Origin: Mycolicibacter icosiumassiliensis
GTDB taxonomy: Bacteria > Actinomycetota > Actinomycetes > Mycobacteriales > Mycobacteriaceae
Assembly (NCBI RefSeq): GCF_900078685.2
Contig: NZ_LT546166.1
Coordinates: 3,737,754 to 3,801,753, forward strand
Length of the DNA: 64,000 bases
Direction: 5' to 3'
This document shows positions 48,486 through 57,227 of this stretch, piece after piece. The notes under the pieces are model-generated. The model did no database searches and was not told the DNA's origin. It was given only the letters and a program-made list of their open reading frames with translations. A program made the translations under genes and the position numbers. Each line of letters begins with the position of its first letter. Within the stretch, counting starts at the first letter, position 1.

Positions 48486-49682
48486 TCAGTCGGCCCGTAG
48501 CCGCGACGGGGTCAACGGTTCGTCGAGCAGCCGCCGGAACCGCTCGGTGAGACTCACCCCGGGCGGCGCGGCGTCCAGCCAACCGCGCAGCAGCCGATAG
48601 CCCTCCACATAGGTCGAGGTGTAGGCCCGCCACAGCGGCGAGGACAGGAACCGCAGGCTCTGGCGGGCCCGGTCATCGGTGACCAGCAGCCAGCGGCGCA
48701 GGTATTCGGCCACCTCGTCGGCGTCGCGATGTTCGTCGTGCAGCATCAGCGCCGCGTCCTGCCGGACGTCGGCCAGCGCCGCGGCGGCCTCGGACACCGC
48801 TTCGGCCCGCTCACCGTTGAACTGCAAGCCCAGGTCGGCGTAGATCTCGGCGGCCCAGCCGCCCCAGCCCGGCCCGACCGCGGCATACAGCGCCAAGTCG
48901 GCCAGGCCCTCGGCCATCAGGCACTGCGGGGTGTTGACCAGGAAAATGGTCTGCTCGGCCTGGCCGAGCTTTTCGACCAGCCCGGCCTCCTTGCGGCAGT
49001 GCTCGGTGTGATGACCCGGGTAGGACTCGTGGGCCACCAGTCGCGGCAGATTCGACATCAGCTGTTTGAGATCGGCGTTGACCGCCACCGTGGAGCGGTA
49101 ATCGCCGCGGTAGTAGTTGAACCCCGACCACGGCTTGTCGGTGACCACCTCGTAGGTGATGGTCTCGGCCTCCGGCAGCGGGAAGTCCACCCGCACCCGG
49201 TCACGCAGTGCCGAGGAGAACGCGTGGATGGCCGCTTCCAGTCGCTCCGGTGGAATCTCCTCGGCCCGCCGGTACTCGGCCATCCGCTCGGCCAGCGGAC
49301 CGGTACCCCCCAGTGCTTCGTCCAGCCGGGCATGGGCTTGGCGATAGCGGTCGGTGTCGCCCTTGACGATGTCAACGTCGAAGTAGTCGCGCACCTCATC
49401 GACGAAGCCGACCTGCTCACCGGCGAACTTGCGCCCCGCGCACGCCAATGCCCGCAAGTGCACCCGCAGGTACTCAGCTCGGGCCGAATCGAGACCGCCC
49501 GGCAGCGCCGCGACCAGTTTCTCGGCCTGACGAGCCAAGTCGGCCGGGTTGGGCAGCGGCTCGTTCTCGACGAGTCGCTGCAGCGCCGGATCGCCGGTGA
49601 AGGCGTCGACGTAACCCTGCTCGATGCGGTCAAAGCGCAAACCGAGCAACAGGTATTCACGGATCAATGCGGCGGGCTCCAT
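48486..49682 (-). CDS. DUF885 family predicted metallopeptidase
   Basis: 398 residues. The motif RLVAHESYPGHHTEHCRKEA, with His/Glu/His residues in an HExxxGHH-like arrangement, and the later TPQCLMAEGLADLALY suggest a zinc-dependent peptidase as proposed for DUF885. No signal peptide is seen, so it is probably cytoplasmic. It is divergent from coaA. Between it and glyA (48339-48485) lie short hairpins (GCGGAT/ATCCGC) but no other gene. Confidence 0.85.
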   Translation of the reverse strand: MEPAALIREYLLLGLRFDRIEQGYVDAFTGDPALQRLVENEPLPNPADLARQAEKLVAALPGGLDSARAEYLRVHLRALACAGRKFAGEQVGFVDEVRDYFDVDIVKGDTDRYRQAHARLDEALGGTGPLAERMAEYRRAEEIPPERLEAAIHAFSSALRDRVRVDFPLPEAETITYEVVTDKPWSGFNYYRGDYRSTVAVNADLKQLMSNLPRLVAHESYPGHHTEHCRKEAGLVEKLGQAEQTIFLVNTPQCLMAEGLADLALYAAVGPGWGGWAAEIYADLGLQFNGERAEAVSEAAAALADVRQDAALMLHDEHRDADEVAEYLRRWLLVTDDRARQSLRFLSSPLWRAYTSTYVEGYRLLRGWLDAAPPGVSLTERFRRLLDEPLTPSRLRAD

Positions 49683-49727
49683 ACCCGATCAGGCTAACCG
49701 TCGCGGCTACTGCAAGACTGTACGGTC

Positions 49728-50669
49728 ATGCGGCGGCTTAGCGAGCCGACTCCCTACGTGGAGTTCGACCGACGTCAATGGCGGACACTGCGTATGTCGA
49801 CGCCGATGCCGCTCACCGAAGAAGAAGTCGTGGCACTGCGCGGCCTCGGCGAGCAGGTCGACCTGTTGGAGGTCGAAGAGGTCTACCTGCCGCTCGCGCG
49901 TCTGTTGCACCTGCAGGTCGCCGCCCGCCAGCAGCTCTTCGCGGCCACTGCGGAATTCCTGGGGGCCCAGAACGACCAAAGTCCGGACCGGCCGGTGCCG
50001 TTCATCATCGGAGTGGCCGGCAGCGTGGCGGTCGGTAAGTCGACCACGGCCCGTGTGCTTCAGGCACTGTTGGCCCGTTGGGATCACCACCCGCGGGTGG
50101 ACCTGGTCACCACCGACGGGTTTCTCTACCCCAATCATGAGTTGACTCGCCGGAACTTGATGCACCGCAAAGGGTTCCCGGAAAGCTACAACCGCCGCGC
50201 GCTGATGCGGTTTGTCACCTCGGTGAAGTCCGGCGCGGACTACGTGTGTGCGCCGGTGTACTCACACATGAGCTACGACATCGTTCCCAGCGCCAAGCAG
50301 GTGGTCCGCCACCCGGACATCTTGATCCTCGAAGGCCTGAACGTCCTGCAGACCGGGCCGACGCTGATGATCTCCGACCTGTTCGACTTCTCGCTGTACG
50401 TCGACGCCCGGGTGGAAGACATCGAGCACTGGTATGTCTCGCGCTTCCTGGCGATGCGCTCCACCTCGTTCGCCAACCCCGATTCGCATTTCCACCACTA
50501 TGCGGGCCTGAACGACCAGCAGGCGGTGGCCGCCGCGCGCGACATCTGGCGCTCGATCAACCGGCCCAACCTGATTGAGAACATCCTGCCCACCCGGCCG
50601 CGAGCGACCCTGGTGCTGCGCAAGGACGCCGATCACTCCATCAACAGGCTGCGGCTGCGCAAGCTCTGA
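49728..50669 (+). CDS. coaA: Type I pantothenate kinase
   Basis: 313 residues catalysing the first step of CoA biosynthesis. FIIGVAGSVAVGKSTTARVL is the P-loop, DLVTTDGFLYPNHEL, RKGFPESYNRRALMRFV and YSHMSYDIVPSAKQVV are characteristic CoaA blocks, and FLAMRSTSFANPDSHFHHY precedes the C-terminus. The start MRRLSEPTPYVEFDRRQW matches mycobacterial CoaA. Its last 37 bases overlap the convergent DUF732 gene. Ortholog of Rv1092c. Confidence 0.97.
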   Translation: MRRLSEPTPYVEFDRRQWRTLRMSTPMPLTEEEVVALRGLGEQVDLLEVEEVYLPLARLLHLQVAARQQLFAATAEFLGAQNDQSPDRPVPFIIGVAGSVAVGKSTTARVLQALLARWDHHPRVDLVTTDGFLYPNHELTRRNLMHRKGFPESYNRRALMRFVTSVKSGADYVCAPVYSHMSYDIVPSAKQVVRHPDILILEGLNVLQTGPTLMISDLFDFSLYVDARVEDIEHWYVSRFLAMRSTSFANPDSHFHHYAGLNDQQAVAAARDIWRSINRPNLIENILPTRPRATLVLRKDADHSINRLRLRKL

Positions 50670-51064
50670 TAGCTCACTAAGCCCGGCGGCGGCACCTCAG
50701 GCCCCGGCGTCGGTTCGCCGGCACCCGGCGGCGGCACCGCCGGCGCCGGCGTCGGGTTGGCGGCGGCCGCCAACGTGTCCGGGCACATTTCGCGTTGCGC
50801 CCCGTCGATCATCACCTTGGTGACACCATCGGCAACCTTGGTGCCGAACCGGTCCTTGGCCGGGCGACCCTTGCGCAGGTTCTCGCAGATGATCTTGCCG
50901 AATTGCACCGCGCCGGACGGGGTGGTCAGCCCGGGACTGTTCTGGTACTTGAAGCCGTGCGATTCCAGGTAACTGAGGTAGCTCTTGTCATCGGCCTGCG
51001 CCGGCGCGGCGGCATAGAGCAGAGTTCCGGGGATCAGCGTCATCGCCGCCAGCCGCCACTTCAT
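50633..51064 (-). CDS. Secreted DUF732 protein with proline-rich tail
   Basis: 143 residues. The signal peptide MKWRLAAMTLIPGTLLYAAA ends near AQADD. The mature part has the DUF732 pattern: DKSYLSYLESHGFKYQN, then GKIICENLRKGRPAKDRFGT and MIDGAQREMCPDTLAAA with two Cys likely forming a disulfide. A Pro-rich stretch (PAPAVPPPGAGEPTPGPE) follows. The last 12 residues are read antisense to the coaA end. The function of these small exported mycobacterial proteins is unknown. Confidence 0.85.
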   Translation of the reverse strand: MKWRLAAMTLIPGTLLYAAAPAQADDKSYLSYLESHGFKYQNSPGLTTPSGAVQFGKIICENLRKGRPAKDRFGTKVADGVTKVMIDGAQREMCPDTLAAAANPTPAPAVPPPGAGEPTPGPEVPPPGLVSYQSLRSRSLLME

Positions 51065-51118
51065 GGGAGAGAACTGTAGACGGTGACGGCCGCGGCGACA
51101 CGTCGAGTGGGCTGCGTC

Positions 51119-51526
51119 TCAGCCCAGGCGGCGCAGCCCGCGGTACTGCATCAGCGCGAAGAACGCCGTGTAGACCGCGCTCGCCAGCATTGCGACCACG
51201 CCGATTCCGGTCAGCGGAAAGATGCCGGCCTCGACCGCCACAACAGCGGCGACAGTGCAGGCCACATTGGCCGCGATCACACCGATACCGGCGCGGCGCA
51301 GGTCCGGAAGCGCGGACAGGAAATAGACCACGACGCCGTAGAGGATGCAGAACGCGGCCACGGCATATTCGTGGGCCACGGTGAGGCCTTCCAGGGCTGC
51401 CATGGGGCGGGCGGCGAACACGCCGGCCAGCCCGATGGTTCCGGTGACGGCGGCGTCGGCGCGCAGGGCGAAGCGCAACAGCGAGTCGGTCGAGTCGGAC
51501 AGGACCGGAGTGGTGATAGCGGTCAT
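51119..51526 (-). CDS. Four-helix integral membrane protein
   Basis: 135 residues with four hydrophobic helices: AAVTGTIGLAGVFAARPMAAL, YAVAAFCILYGVVVYFLSAL, IGVIAANVACTVAAVVAVEA and ITGIGVVAMLASAVYTAFFA (approximate limits). It resembles small actinobacterial membrane proteins without known role. ATG 51526 has GGGAG six bases upstream, better than the more distal in-frame ATG. It lies between the DUF732 gene and the broken membrane gene, all on the minus strand. Confidence 0.82.
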   Translation of the reverse strand: MTAITTPVLSDSTDSLLRFALRADAAVTGTIGLAGVFAARPMAALEGLTVAHEYAVAAFCILYGVVVYFLSALPDLRRAGIGVIAANVACTVAAVVAVEAGIFPLTGIGVVAMLASAVYTAFFALMQYRGLRRLG

Positions 51527-51625
51527 GAGGGAACTCCCTTCGAGTGTGGTGCGAATACCATCGACCTTGCGGCGCAACCGCTGCCACATCGACCCGTAGC
51601 ACTGCCAAGCACTGCCACGCGCAGG

Positions 51626-52980
51626 TCAGAGAGCCGGTGCCACCGTCATCCGGCCCCGCAGATCGGCGGCGATCACCCGGGCCCCGGCGTTCTGCCAGTT
51701 GTGCAGCGAACGCTGCGGCACCTCGGTGACCAGCCACTGCCAGGCCTGCCGGGCGGTGGGGTCCAGCCCGGCCGCGGTGGCGTTCTGCGCGTAGGCACGC
51801 ACGCCGACCACGTAGGGGAAGTAGAGGGCGTTGTAATGACGCCATTGTTCGGTGGTGCCGAACTCGCCGCAGTCGCGCGGCTTGAGCGCGGCGATCCGGT
51901 CGGCCAGCAGGGCTTTGAGTTCGTTGGCTCGTTCCAGCGGCGCATCGGGCGCGCCGCGGGCGGCCAACCGTTCGTCGATGACCGGCAACGCGGTCAGGGG
52001 GCTGGCGACGAGCTTCGACAGGTCACCGTAGTGCCCCAACGCCCGGCGGGTCAGCCGGACGAAGGTCTCCTCGTCGAGATCATCGAGTGGGCCGGTCGAG
52101 CGCAGGGCCAGCGCCGCCTCGGTGCCGCGCAGCACGGCTCGGTCGGCGCGCAACGCCGGGCGACGCCAAAACGCCAGCCGATCCCAGAGTCCGGCCAGCC
52201 GGTCGACGAACACCTGGACCTCGACCCCGACCGCGATCGTGGTGAACAGCAGCACCGTAAGGGCGGTCTGCGCCACGGTTTCGGTTCGGGTCAACCACAA
52301 CCCGATCAGCACCTGCCCACCCAGCAACGCCGCCATCGCGACGCAGGCAAGAAACGACCTCAGCATGTCCAGCCGCAGCGCCTGCCCCTCGTCGAAGGCA
52401 TCCCACAGCGCCACTGCCAGGCCCAGCAGAAGTACGTCGACGCCAGTGCTGGCCAGCGCGATCCCGCTGGGCACCACACCCAGCGGGATGATCAGGATCG
52501 CGTTGGCCAGGGCGAAGAACAACGTCGCGACGGCGGCCACGCCGAGCGCCGAACCGGGCTGCGCGGGCCGGATCAGCGCCTTGACCATCGCTGCCAACGT
52601 GGACACCGAGACCACCGCGAACAGCAGCCAGTGTCCGGCCCGCGGCGGGCCTTCGACGCTGCCGGCCCACGTCCGCCGCCCCCCCCCCCGCCGATGAACG
52701 CCACGTCGCGCGCCCGACCGGTCCAGCGGTCACAGGGCCTGGACAACTCCAGCAGCACCGCGAACCAGGCCACCCCGGGCAGCACCGCCAGGTAAATCTC
52801 TACCCGTCCGAGCAGCACCGGATGCCACACGGCGCGGACCGCGTCGGCGGCCACTACGGCGGCGAAGCCGCACAGGCCGACCGCGGCGAGCGCCAGTACC
52901 GGTTTGCGCGGGTCGCGGGCCAGCAGGTACATCCCGAGCCACCAACTCAGGGTGAAGACCAGTGCCGACAACACGATCAC
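51626..52980 (-). pseudogene. Multi-helix membrane protein split at an 11-base G tract
   Basis: The upstream part starts at GTG 52980 (VLSALVFTLSWWLGMYLLAR; ALAAVGLCGFAAVVAADAVR; LAVLPGVAWFAVLLELSRP). It reaches the tract of 11 G residues (minus strand, 52689-52679), after which that frame becomes Arg/Ser-rich and stops at 52573. The natural continuation is one frame away: TWAGSVEGPPRAGHWLLFAV, more membrane helices and a C-terminal soluble region ending at 51626 (QWLVTEVPQRSLHNWQ). One more G, or two fewer, would restore a protein of about 450 residues. It follows the prenyl synthase by six bases. No family was recognised. Slippage variation or a homopolymer read error are the alternatives. 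Confidence 0.78.
52679..52689. repeat. Homopolymer of 11 C (11 G on coding strand)
   Basis: The run directly follows TCCGCCG on the plus strand and lies inside a coding region on the minus strand. Long mononucleotide runs of this kind are prone to slipped-strand mispairing. Its length sets whether the membrane protein is read through. Confidence 0.9.
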
Positions 52981-52986
52981 GGCTCG

Positions 52987-53796
52987 CTACCGCCCGAATC
53001 TCCGGTGCCGCACGCTGTAGTCGCGCAGCGCTCGCAGGAAGTCGACCCGACGGAACGCCGGCCAGTGCGCCTCGGTGAACCACATCTCCGAGTAGGCGCT
53101 CTGCCACAACAGGAACCCGGACAGTCGCTGCTCCCCGGAGGTGCGGATCACCAGGTCCGGGTCGGGCTGGCCCGAGGTGTAGAGGTTCTCCGAGATGCCC
53201 TCGACGGTCACCGCGTCGACGAGTTCCTCGGCCGTGGCGCCGTTGGCCAGCTGCTTGCCGAGCAGGCCGCGTACCGCGTCGACGATCTCCTGGCGGCCGC
53301 CGTAGGCCACCGCGACGTTGACGTGCAGGCGCGAGGCCCCGTGATCGGGGTCAGCCGTACTTACTGTGCTTTCTACGGCCTCACGCAGCCGACGGGCGGG
53401 CTCTTCGCCCAACAGTTCCAGATCCCCAACGGTCCGCACACTCCACCGGTTTGCCGGCGCGCAGATCTCCTCCACCACGTCGGTGATGATCTCGATGAGC
53501 GCGGCCAGTTCAGCGGGGTCACGCTGCAGGTTCTCGGTGGACAGCAGATAGACGGTGGCCATCTCGATGCCCGCGTCGGCGCACCAGCGCAGCATCTCGG
53601 CAATCTTGGCCGCGCCCATCCGGTAGCCGTAGCTAACGTCTTCGTAGCCGGCATCGCGCGCCCACCGCCGGTTGCCGTCGCAGAGAACGGCGATGTGGCG
53701 CGGCAGGTTCGACCGCGACGCCGCCAGGCCCTGCCGCAGCCGCAGCTCATAGATCCGGTACAGCGGCTCTTTCAAGCGCGCTGGGATGATTGCCAC
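52987..53796 (-). CDS. Short-chain cis-prenyl diphosphate synthase (Z-FPP synthase type)
   Basis: 269 residues of the UppS fold, very like Rv1086, which makes E,Z-farnesyl diphosphate for decaprenyl phosphate. HIAVLCDGNRRWARDAGYED contains the catalytic Asp and diphosphate loop, VYLLSTENLQRD and VNVAVAYGGRQEIVDAV are conserved, and DLVIRTSGEQRLSGFLLWQ, YSEMWFTEAHWPAFRR form the C-terminal signature. GTG 53796 (VAIIPARLKEPLYR) matches homologs. TAGTCT lies eight bases upstream. It uses IPP ultimately supplied by ispH. The broken membrane gene follows six bases after its stop. Confidence 0.95.
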   Translation of the reverse strand: MAIIPARLKEPLYRIYELRLRQGLAASRSNLPRHIAVLCDGNRRWARDAGYEDVSYGYRMGAAKIAEMLRWCADAGIEMATVYLLSTENLQRDPAELAALIEIITDVVEEICAPANRWSVRTVGDLELLGEEPARRLREAVESTVSTADPDHGASRLHVNVAVAYGGRQEIVDAVRGLLGKQLANGATAEELVDAVTVEGISENLYTSGQPDPDLVIRTSGEQRLSGFLLWQSAYSEMWFTEAHWPAFRRVDFLRALRDYSVRHRRFGR

Positions 53797-53854
53797 AAAA
53801 ACCCAGACTACTGTGATCGTGAGCAGTCCGGGATCCGTGGAGTCAGGAAGGTCC

Positions 53855-54568
53855 ATGAGCACCCACACCGACACCATCGCCGAGCCGAATCCGAACGATC
53901 TGCCGGCAGACCTCACCGTGCCGCACACCAAGCCGCGGGCACGCGGGTGGATTCACTTGGTCTCGGCCATCGTTGCCGTCGTCGCCGGGGTCACCTTGAC
54001 CGCGGTGGCCTGGTCGACGGCCGGGCTCGAGGCCGGTCTGGCGACATTGGCTTACACCATCTCGGTGGTGGGCATGTTCGCGGTCAGCGCGACCTATCAC
54101 CGGATCACCTGGAAGACGGTCGCCGCCCGGATGCGGATGAAGCGGCTCGACCACGCGATGATCTTCATCTTCATCGCCGGCACCTACACTCCGTTCGCGC
54201 TGCTGGCGATGGACCACAGCGCCCAGGAACGACTGGTAATGACGATCGTGTGGGGTGGCGCGCTGGCCGGCGTGGTGCTCAAGCTGTGCTGGCCGACCGC
54301 GCCCAAATGGGTCGGGGTGCCGCTCTACTTGCTGTTGGGTTGGGTGTCAGCGTTTTTCATCGCGACGATCCTGCACAACGCCGGCGTCGCGGCGATGGTG
54401 CTGCTGGCCGTCGGTGGCATGCTCTACAGCGTCGGCGCGATCATGTACGCGCTGAAATGGCCGGATCCATGGCCGGCGACGTTCGGCTACCACGAGTTCT
54501 TCCACGCCTGCACCGCCGTGGCCGCAATCTGCCAGTACATCGCGATCTGGTTCGCGGTGCTGCACTAA
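53855..54568 (+). CDS. Haemolysin III family (PAQR-like) membrane protein
   Basis: 237 residues, seven predicted helices. SATYHRITWKT, KRLDHAMIFIFIAGTYTPFA and FGYHEFFHACTAVAAICQYI carry the conserved His/Asp residues of the HlyIII/PAQR family, which form a putative zinc-dependent amidase-like site in the membrane. ATG 53855 has an AGGAAGG ribosome site. It is divergent from the prenyl synthase. Ortholog of Rv1085c. Confidence 0.95.
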   Translation: MSTHTDTIAEPNPNDLPADLTVPHTKPRARGWIHLVSAIVAVVAGVTLTAVAWSTAGLEAGLATLAYTISVVGMFAVSATYHRITWKTVAARMRMKRLDHAMIFIFIAGTYTPFALLAMDHSAQERLVMTIVWGGALAGVVLKLCWPTAPKWVGVPLYLLLGWVSAFFIATILHNAGVAAMVLLAVGGMLYSVGAIMYALKWPDPWPATFGYHEFFHACTAVAAICQYIAIWFAVLH

Positions 54569-54584
54569 AGCGTGTCGAACGGGC

Positions 54585-54968
54585 CTACAGCTGGGTGATG
54601 TTCTCCGCTGACCAGTAGGCCTTCATCCCGGCGATCTTGCCCTCGCCGTCGAACACCATCACGTCGATCGGCTCGATGCGCATCCGGTGATCGCCGTTGG
54701 TGATGGTCAGCGCGAAGTGGAATGCCGCCTCGTTGCCGGCGACCCGCAGCGTGATCAGCTCGCTCTTCCGGTCCAGTCCGGTGATGGCCGAGTAGAAGTT
54801 GCGGATGGCCTGGTGACCGATGTGCACCTCGCCGCCGACCGGGTCCTCCAGGGTGGCGTCAGCCGCGTAGAGCCCGACCAGTGCATCGGCGTCGCCGCCG
54901 CCGACCAACTCGATGTAGCGGTGGACGGTCTCGGTGATGGCCTGTGCCTTGTCCGGTGCGCTCGTCAT
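54585..54968 (-). CDS. Steroid delta-isomerase (KSI)-like NTF2-fold protein
   Basis: 127 residues. VHRYIELVGGGDADALVGLY then AADATLEDPVGGEVHIGHQA and IRNFYSAITG are typical of ketosteroid isomerases and SnoaL-like relatives. A Tyr near the start (Y18) and acidic residues (DATLEDP, IEPIDVMVF) occupy the usual catalytic positions. It could shift the 5,6 double bond of the 3-keto steroid formed by 3-beta-HSD, but the specificity is inferred. The TAACGT -10 is seven bases before ATG 54968 and uses the TAA stop of the upstream gene as its first bases. Confidence 0.85.
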   Translation of the reverse strand: MTSAPDKAQAITETVHRYIELVGGGDADALVGLYAADATLEDPVGGEVHIGHQAIRNFYSAITGLDRKSELITLRVAGNEAAFHFALTITNGDHRMRIEPIDVMVFDGEGKIAGMKAYWSAENITQL

Positions 54969-54978
54969 GTGCCGCACG

Positions 54979-57042
54979 TTACACGGATGCCGGATTCGCG
55001 GGCACTGCAAGGGCGGCGGCCAACTCCGCCGCGCTTGGCACCGGCAAGTCGCACACCGGGCCCCGACAGACGTAGGCGGCATCGGCCCCGTTGACCCGGT
55101 TTCGCCCGATCAGCAGCTCGGCTGAGTCGGCCGCCCCGCCGACCACGATCGTCCCGCCAGGGGCCAGGCGGCGCGCCTGCTCCAACAGCGCAGAGTCCGG
55201 ACCGTCGCAGGCCACCGCGATCTGCAGCGGACCTCGCACGTAGGCCTCGGCGATGCCGAGCCAGTGCCCGACCGCGCGGGGCGCACGCTCCAGCAGCGCG
55301 GCGTGCGCGGCCAGCGCGTCGGCGGCGACCTGGCGGTAGCGCTCGCTGCGGTCCGCGGCGACCAGATGGGCCGCGGTCAGCAGCGCTTCGGTGATCAGTG
55401 CCGCGCCCGACGGGGTGGCGCCGTCCATCGGGTCGCTGGGGCGCAGCATCAGTGCTTCAGCGTCGTCGGCACTGTCGAACCAGCGCCCGGGTGAGCCTGG
55501 ATCGGCGAAGTGGGCCAGCGCGGTGTCCAGCAGGCCGGTGGCCGCCTCGAGCAGGCTCTGCTCGCCGGTGAGCTGGTGCAGGCTGAGCAGTCCGGTGGCC
55601 AGCGCGCCGTAATCCTCCCGGATCGCAGCGCTGTCCCCCACCCGGCCGCCCAGGCTGGCCCGCCGCAGCCGGCCGTCCACCAGGTGCAGGTCGAGCAGCG
55701 TGCCGGCGCACTCCCGCGCCGCGGCGGTCAGGCACGGATCTCCCAGCGCCACAGCAGCTTCGGCCAACGCGGTGATCGCCATACCGTTCCAGGCGGTGAC
55801 CACCTTGTCGTCGCGCCCGGGCTGGGGACGGGTGTGCCGAGCGGCCAGCAGCCGCTGCCGCACCCGATCGAGGCGCTGTTGATCGTCGGGATCGACCGAA
55901 AGCTGCAGAACCGACGTGCCGTGCCCATGCGGCGGTCCCAGCTTCCCCTCTCCTCCGTCGAGCCTCGCTGAACCGCCGGATTCAAAGGTGCCACCCGAGG
56001 TGACCCCGAAAATCTCTGCCGCCCAAGCCCCGTCGTCGGCACCGAGAACCTCGGTCAGCTGCTCGGGCGTCCACACATAGGTCAAACCCTCCCGGCCGTC
56101 GGCGTCGGCGTCCAGCGACGAGATGAACATGCCGCCGTCGGACAGCTCTTCCAGCAGGAATCGGGCCGTCTCCGAGGCCACCCGGGTGGCCAGCGGGTCG
56201 CCGGTGCGCCTGGCCCAGTGCGCGTAGGCCCGCAGCAGCAACGCGTTGTCGTACAGCATCTTCTCGAAATGCGGCACCACCCAGGCGTTGTCGACGCTGT
56301 AGCGGGCAAATCCGCCGGCAAGCTGGTCGTAGATCCCGCCGCGGGCCATCGCCGCACCGGCGCGCGCCACCGCATCGAGCGCCGGGCGGGTCGCGGTCCT
56401 TTCGTGGTGACGCAGCAGGGTTTCCAGCATTGCCGACGGCGGGAATTTCGGTGCACCGCCGAATCCGCCATGGACCATGTCCTCGTCACGCAGCACCGCG
56501 GCCACCGCGGCGTCGCACAGCATCGCATCGACCGGCGGGCCCTCGCCCGGCAGTCCGGCGGCCATCGAGCGCAACTCGGCGGCAATGTTGTCCGAAGCCT
56601 CCTCGACTTCATCACGGCGCTCGTTCCAGGTGGCAGTGATCGCCGAAAGCAGGTTCAGGAAAGCATCTTTGGGGTAGTACGTGCCGCAGTAGAACGGCCG
56701 GCCATCGGGGGTCAGAAAACAAGTCATCGGCCAGCCGCCGCGCCCGGTCAGCGCCTGGGTGGCGGTCATGTAGATCGCATCGATATCCGGGCGCTCCTCC
56801 CGGTCGACCTTGATGCACACGAAGCCCGCGTTCATCGCCGCGGCGACTTCGGCGTCCTCGAACGAGCCGTGCGCCATCACGTGACACCAGTGGCAGGCCG
56901 CGTAGCCGACCGACAGCAGGATGGGCACGTCGCGCGCGGCGGCCTCGGCCAGCGCCTCGGGCGTCCACTCCCACCAGTGCACCGGGTTGTCGGCGTGTTG
57001 ACGTAGGTAGGGGCTGGCGGACGCTGCGAGACGGTTGGCCAT
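54979..57042 (-). CDS. Thioredoxin-domain/DUF255 protein with six-hairpin barrel (Rv1084 type)
   Basis: 687 residues. The N-terminal thioredoxin-like domain (HADNPVHWWEWTPEALAEAA; SVGYAACHWCHVMAHGSFED; KVDREERPDIDAIYM) has a CHWC active-site motif. The rest is an (alpha/alpha)6 barrel like N-acylglucosamine 2-epimerases (MARGGIYDQLAGGFARYSVD; WVVPHFEKMLYDNALLLRAY). The precise reaction is unknown. TAGCGT (57054-57049, minus strand) lies six bases before the ATG, so it is probably leaderless. Its stop codon forms part of the -10 of the following KSI gene. Confidence 0.95.
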   Translation of the reverse strand: MANRLAASASPYLRQHADNPVHWWEWTPEALAEAAARDVPILLSVGYAACHWCHVMAHGSFEDAEVAAAMNAGFVCIKVDREERPDIDAIYMTATQALTGRGGWPMTCFLTPDGRPFYCGTYYPKDAFLNLLSAITATWNERRDEVEEASDNIAAELRSMAAGLPGEGPPVDAMLCDAAVAAVLRDEDMVHGGFGGAPKFPPSAMLETLLRHHERTATRPALDAVARAGAAMARGGIYDQLAGGFARYSVDNAWVVPHFEKMLYDNALLLRAYAHWARRTGDPLATRVASETARFLLEELSDGGMFISSLDADADGREGLTYVWTPEQLTEVLGADDGAWAAEIFGVTSGGTFESGGSARLDGGEGKLGPPHGHGTSVLQLSVDPDDQQRLDRVRQRLLAARHTRPQPGRDDKVVTAWNGMAITALAEAAVALGDPCLTAAARECAGTLLDLHLVDGRLRRASLGGRVGDSAAIREDYGALATGLLSLHQLTGEQSLLEAATGLLDTALAHFADPGSPGRWFDSADDAEALMLRPSDPMDGATPSGAALITEALLTAAHLVAADRSERYRQVAADALAAHAALLERAPRAVGHWLGIAEAYVRGPLQIAVACDGPDSALLEQARRLAPGGTIVVGGAADSAELLIGRNRVNGADAAYVCRGPVCDLPVPSAAELAAALAVPANPASV

Positions 57043-57200
57043 CCATCCACGCTAAACCCGGCCCCCAGCAGCAGCTCCCCAGACCCGCAGGCAGACGCTA
57101 TCTGCCCGGCTGGTGACCAGATCGCGAACGGTTGCCGAATTTTTGAATTCACCTCTACAACAACAATGTTGCGGGTATGCACCATTGCTAGCATTCGCCG

Positions 57201-57227
57201 ATGAGACGACCCGAGGGATGTGATTGA
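57201..57227 (+). CDS. Leaderless 8-codon uORF overlapping pstS start
   Basis: TAGCAT at 57189-57194 is followed six bases later by an ATG whose frame encodes MRRPEGCD and stops at 57225-57227. The stop lies eight bases inside the pstS-like GTG start (57220), so ribosomes that finish the peptide are positioned to reinitiate on pstS. A GAGGG inside the uORF may guide this. It is a predicted micro-ORF with no product evidence. Confidence 0.5.
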   Translation: MRRPEGCD

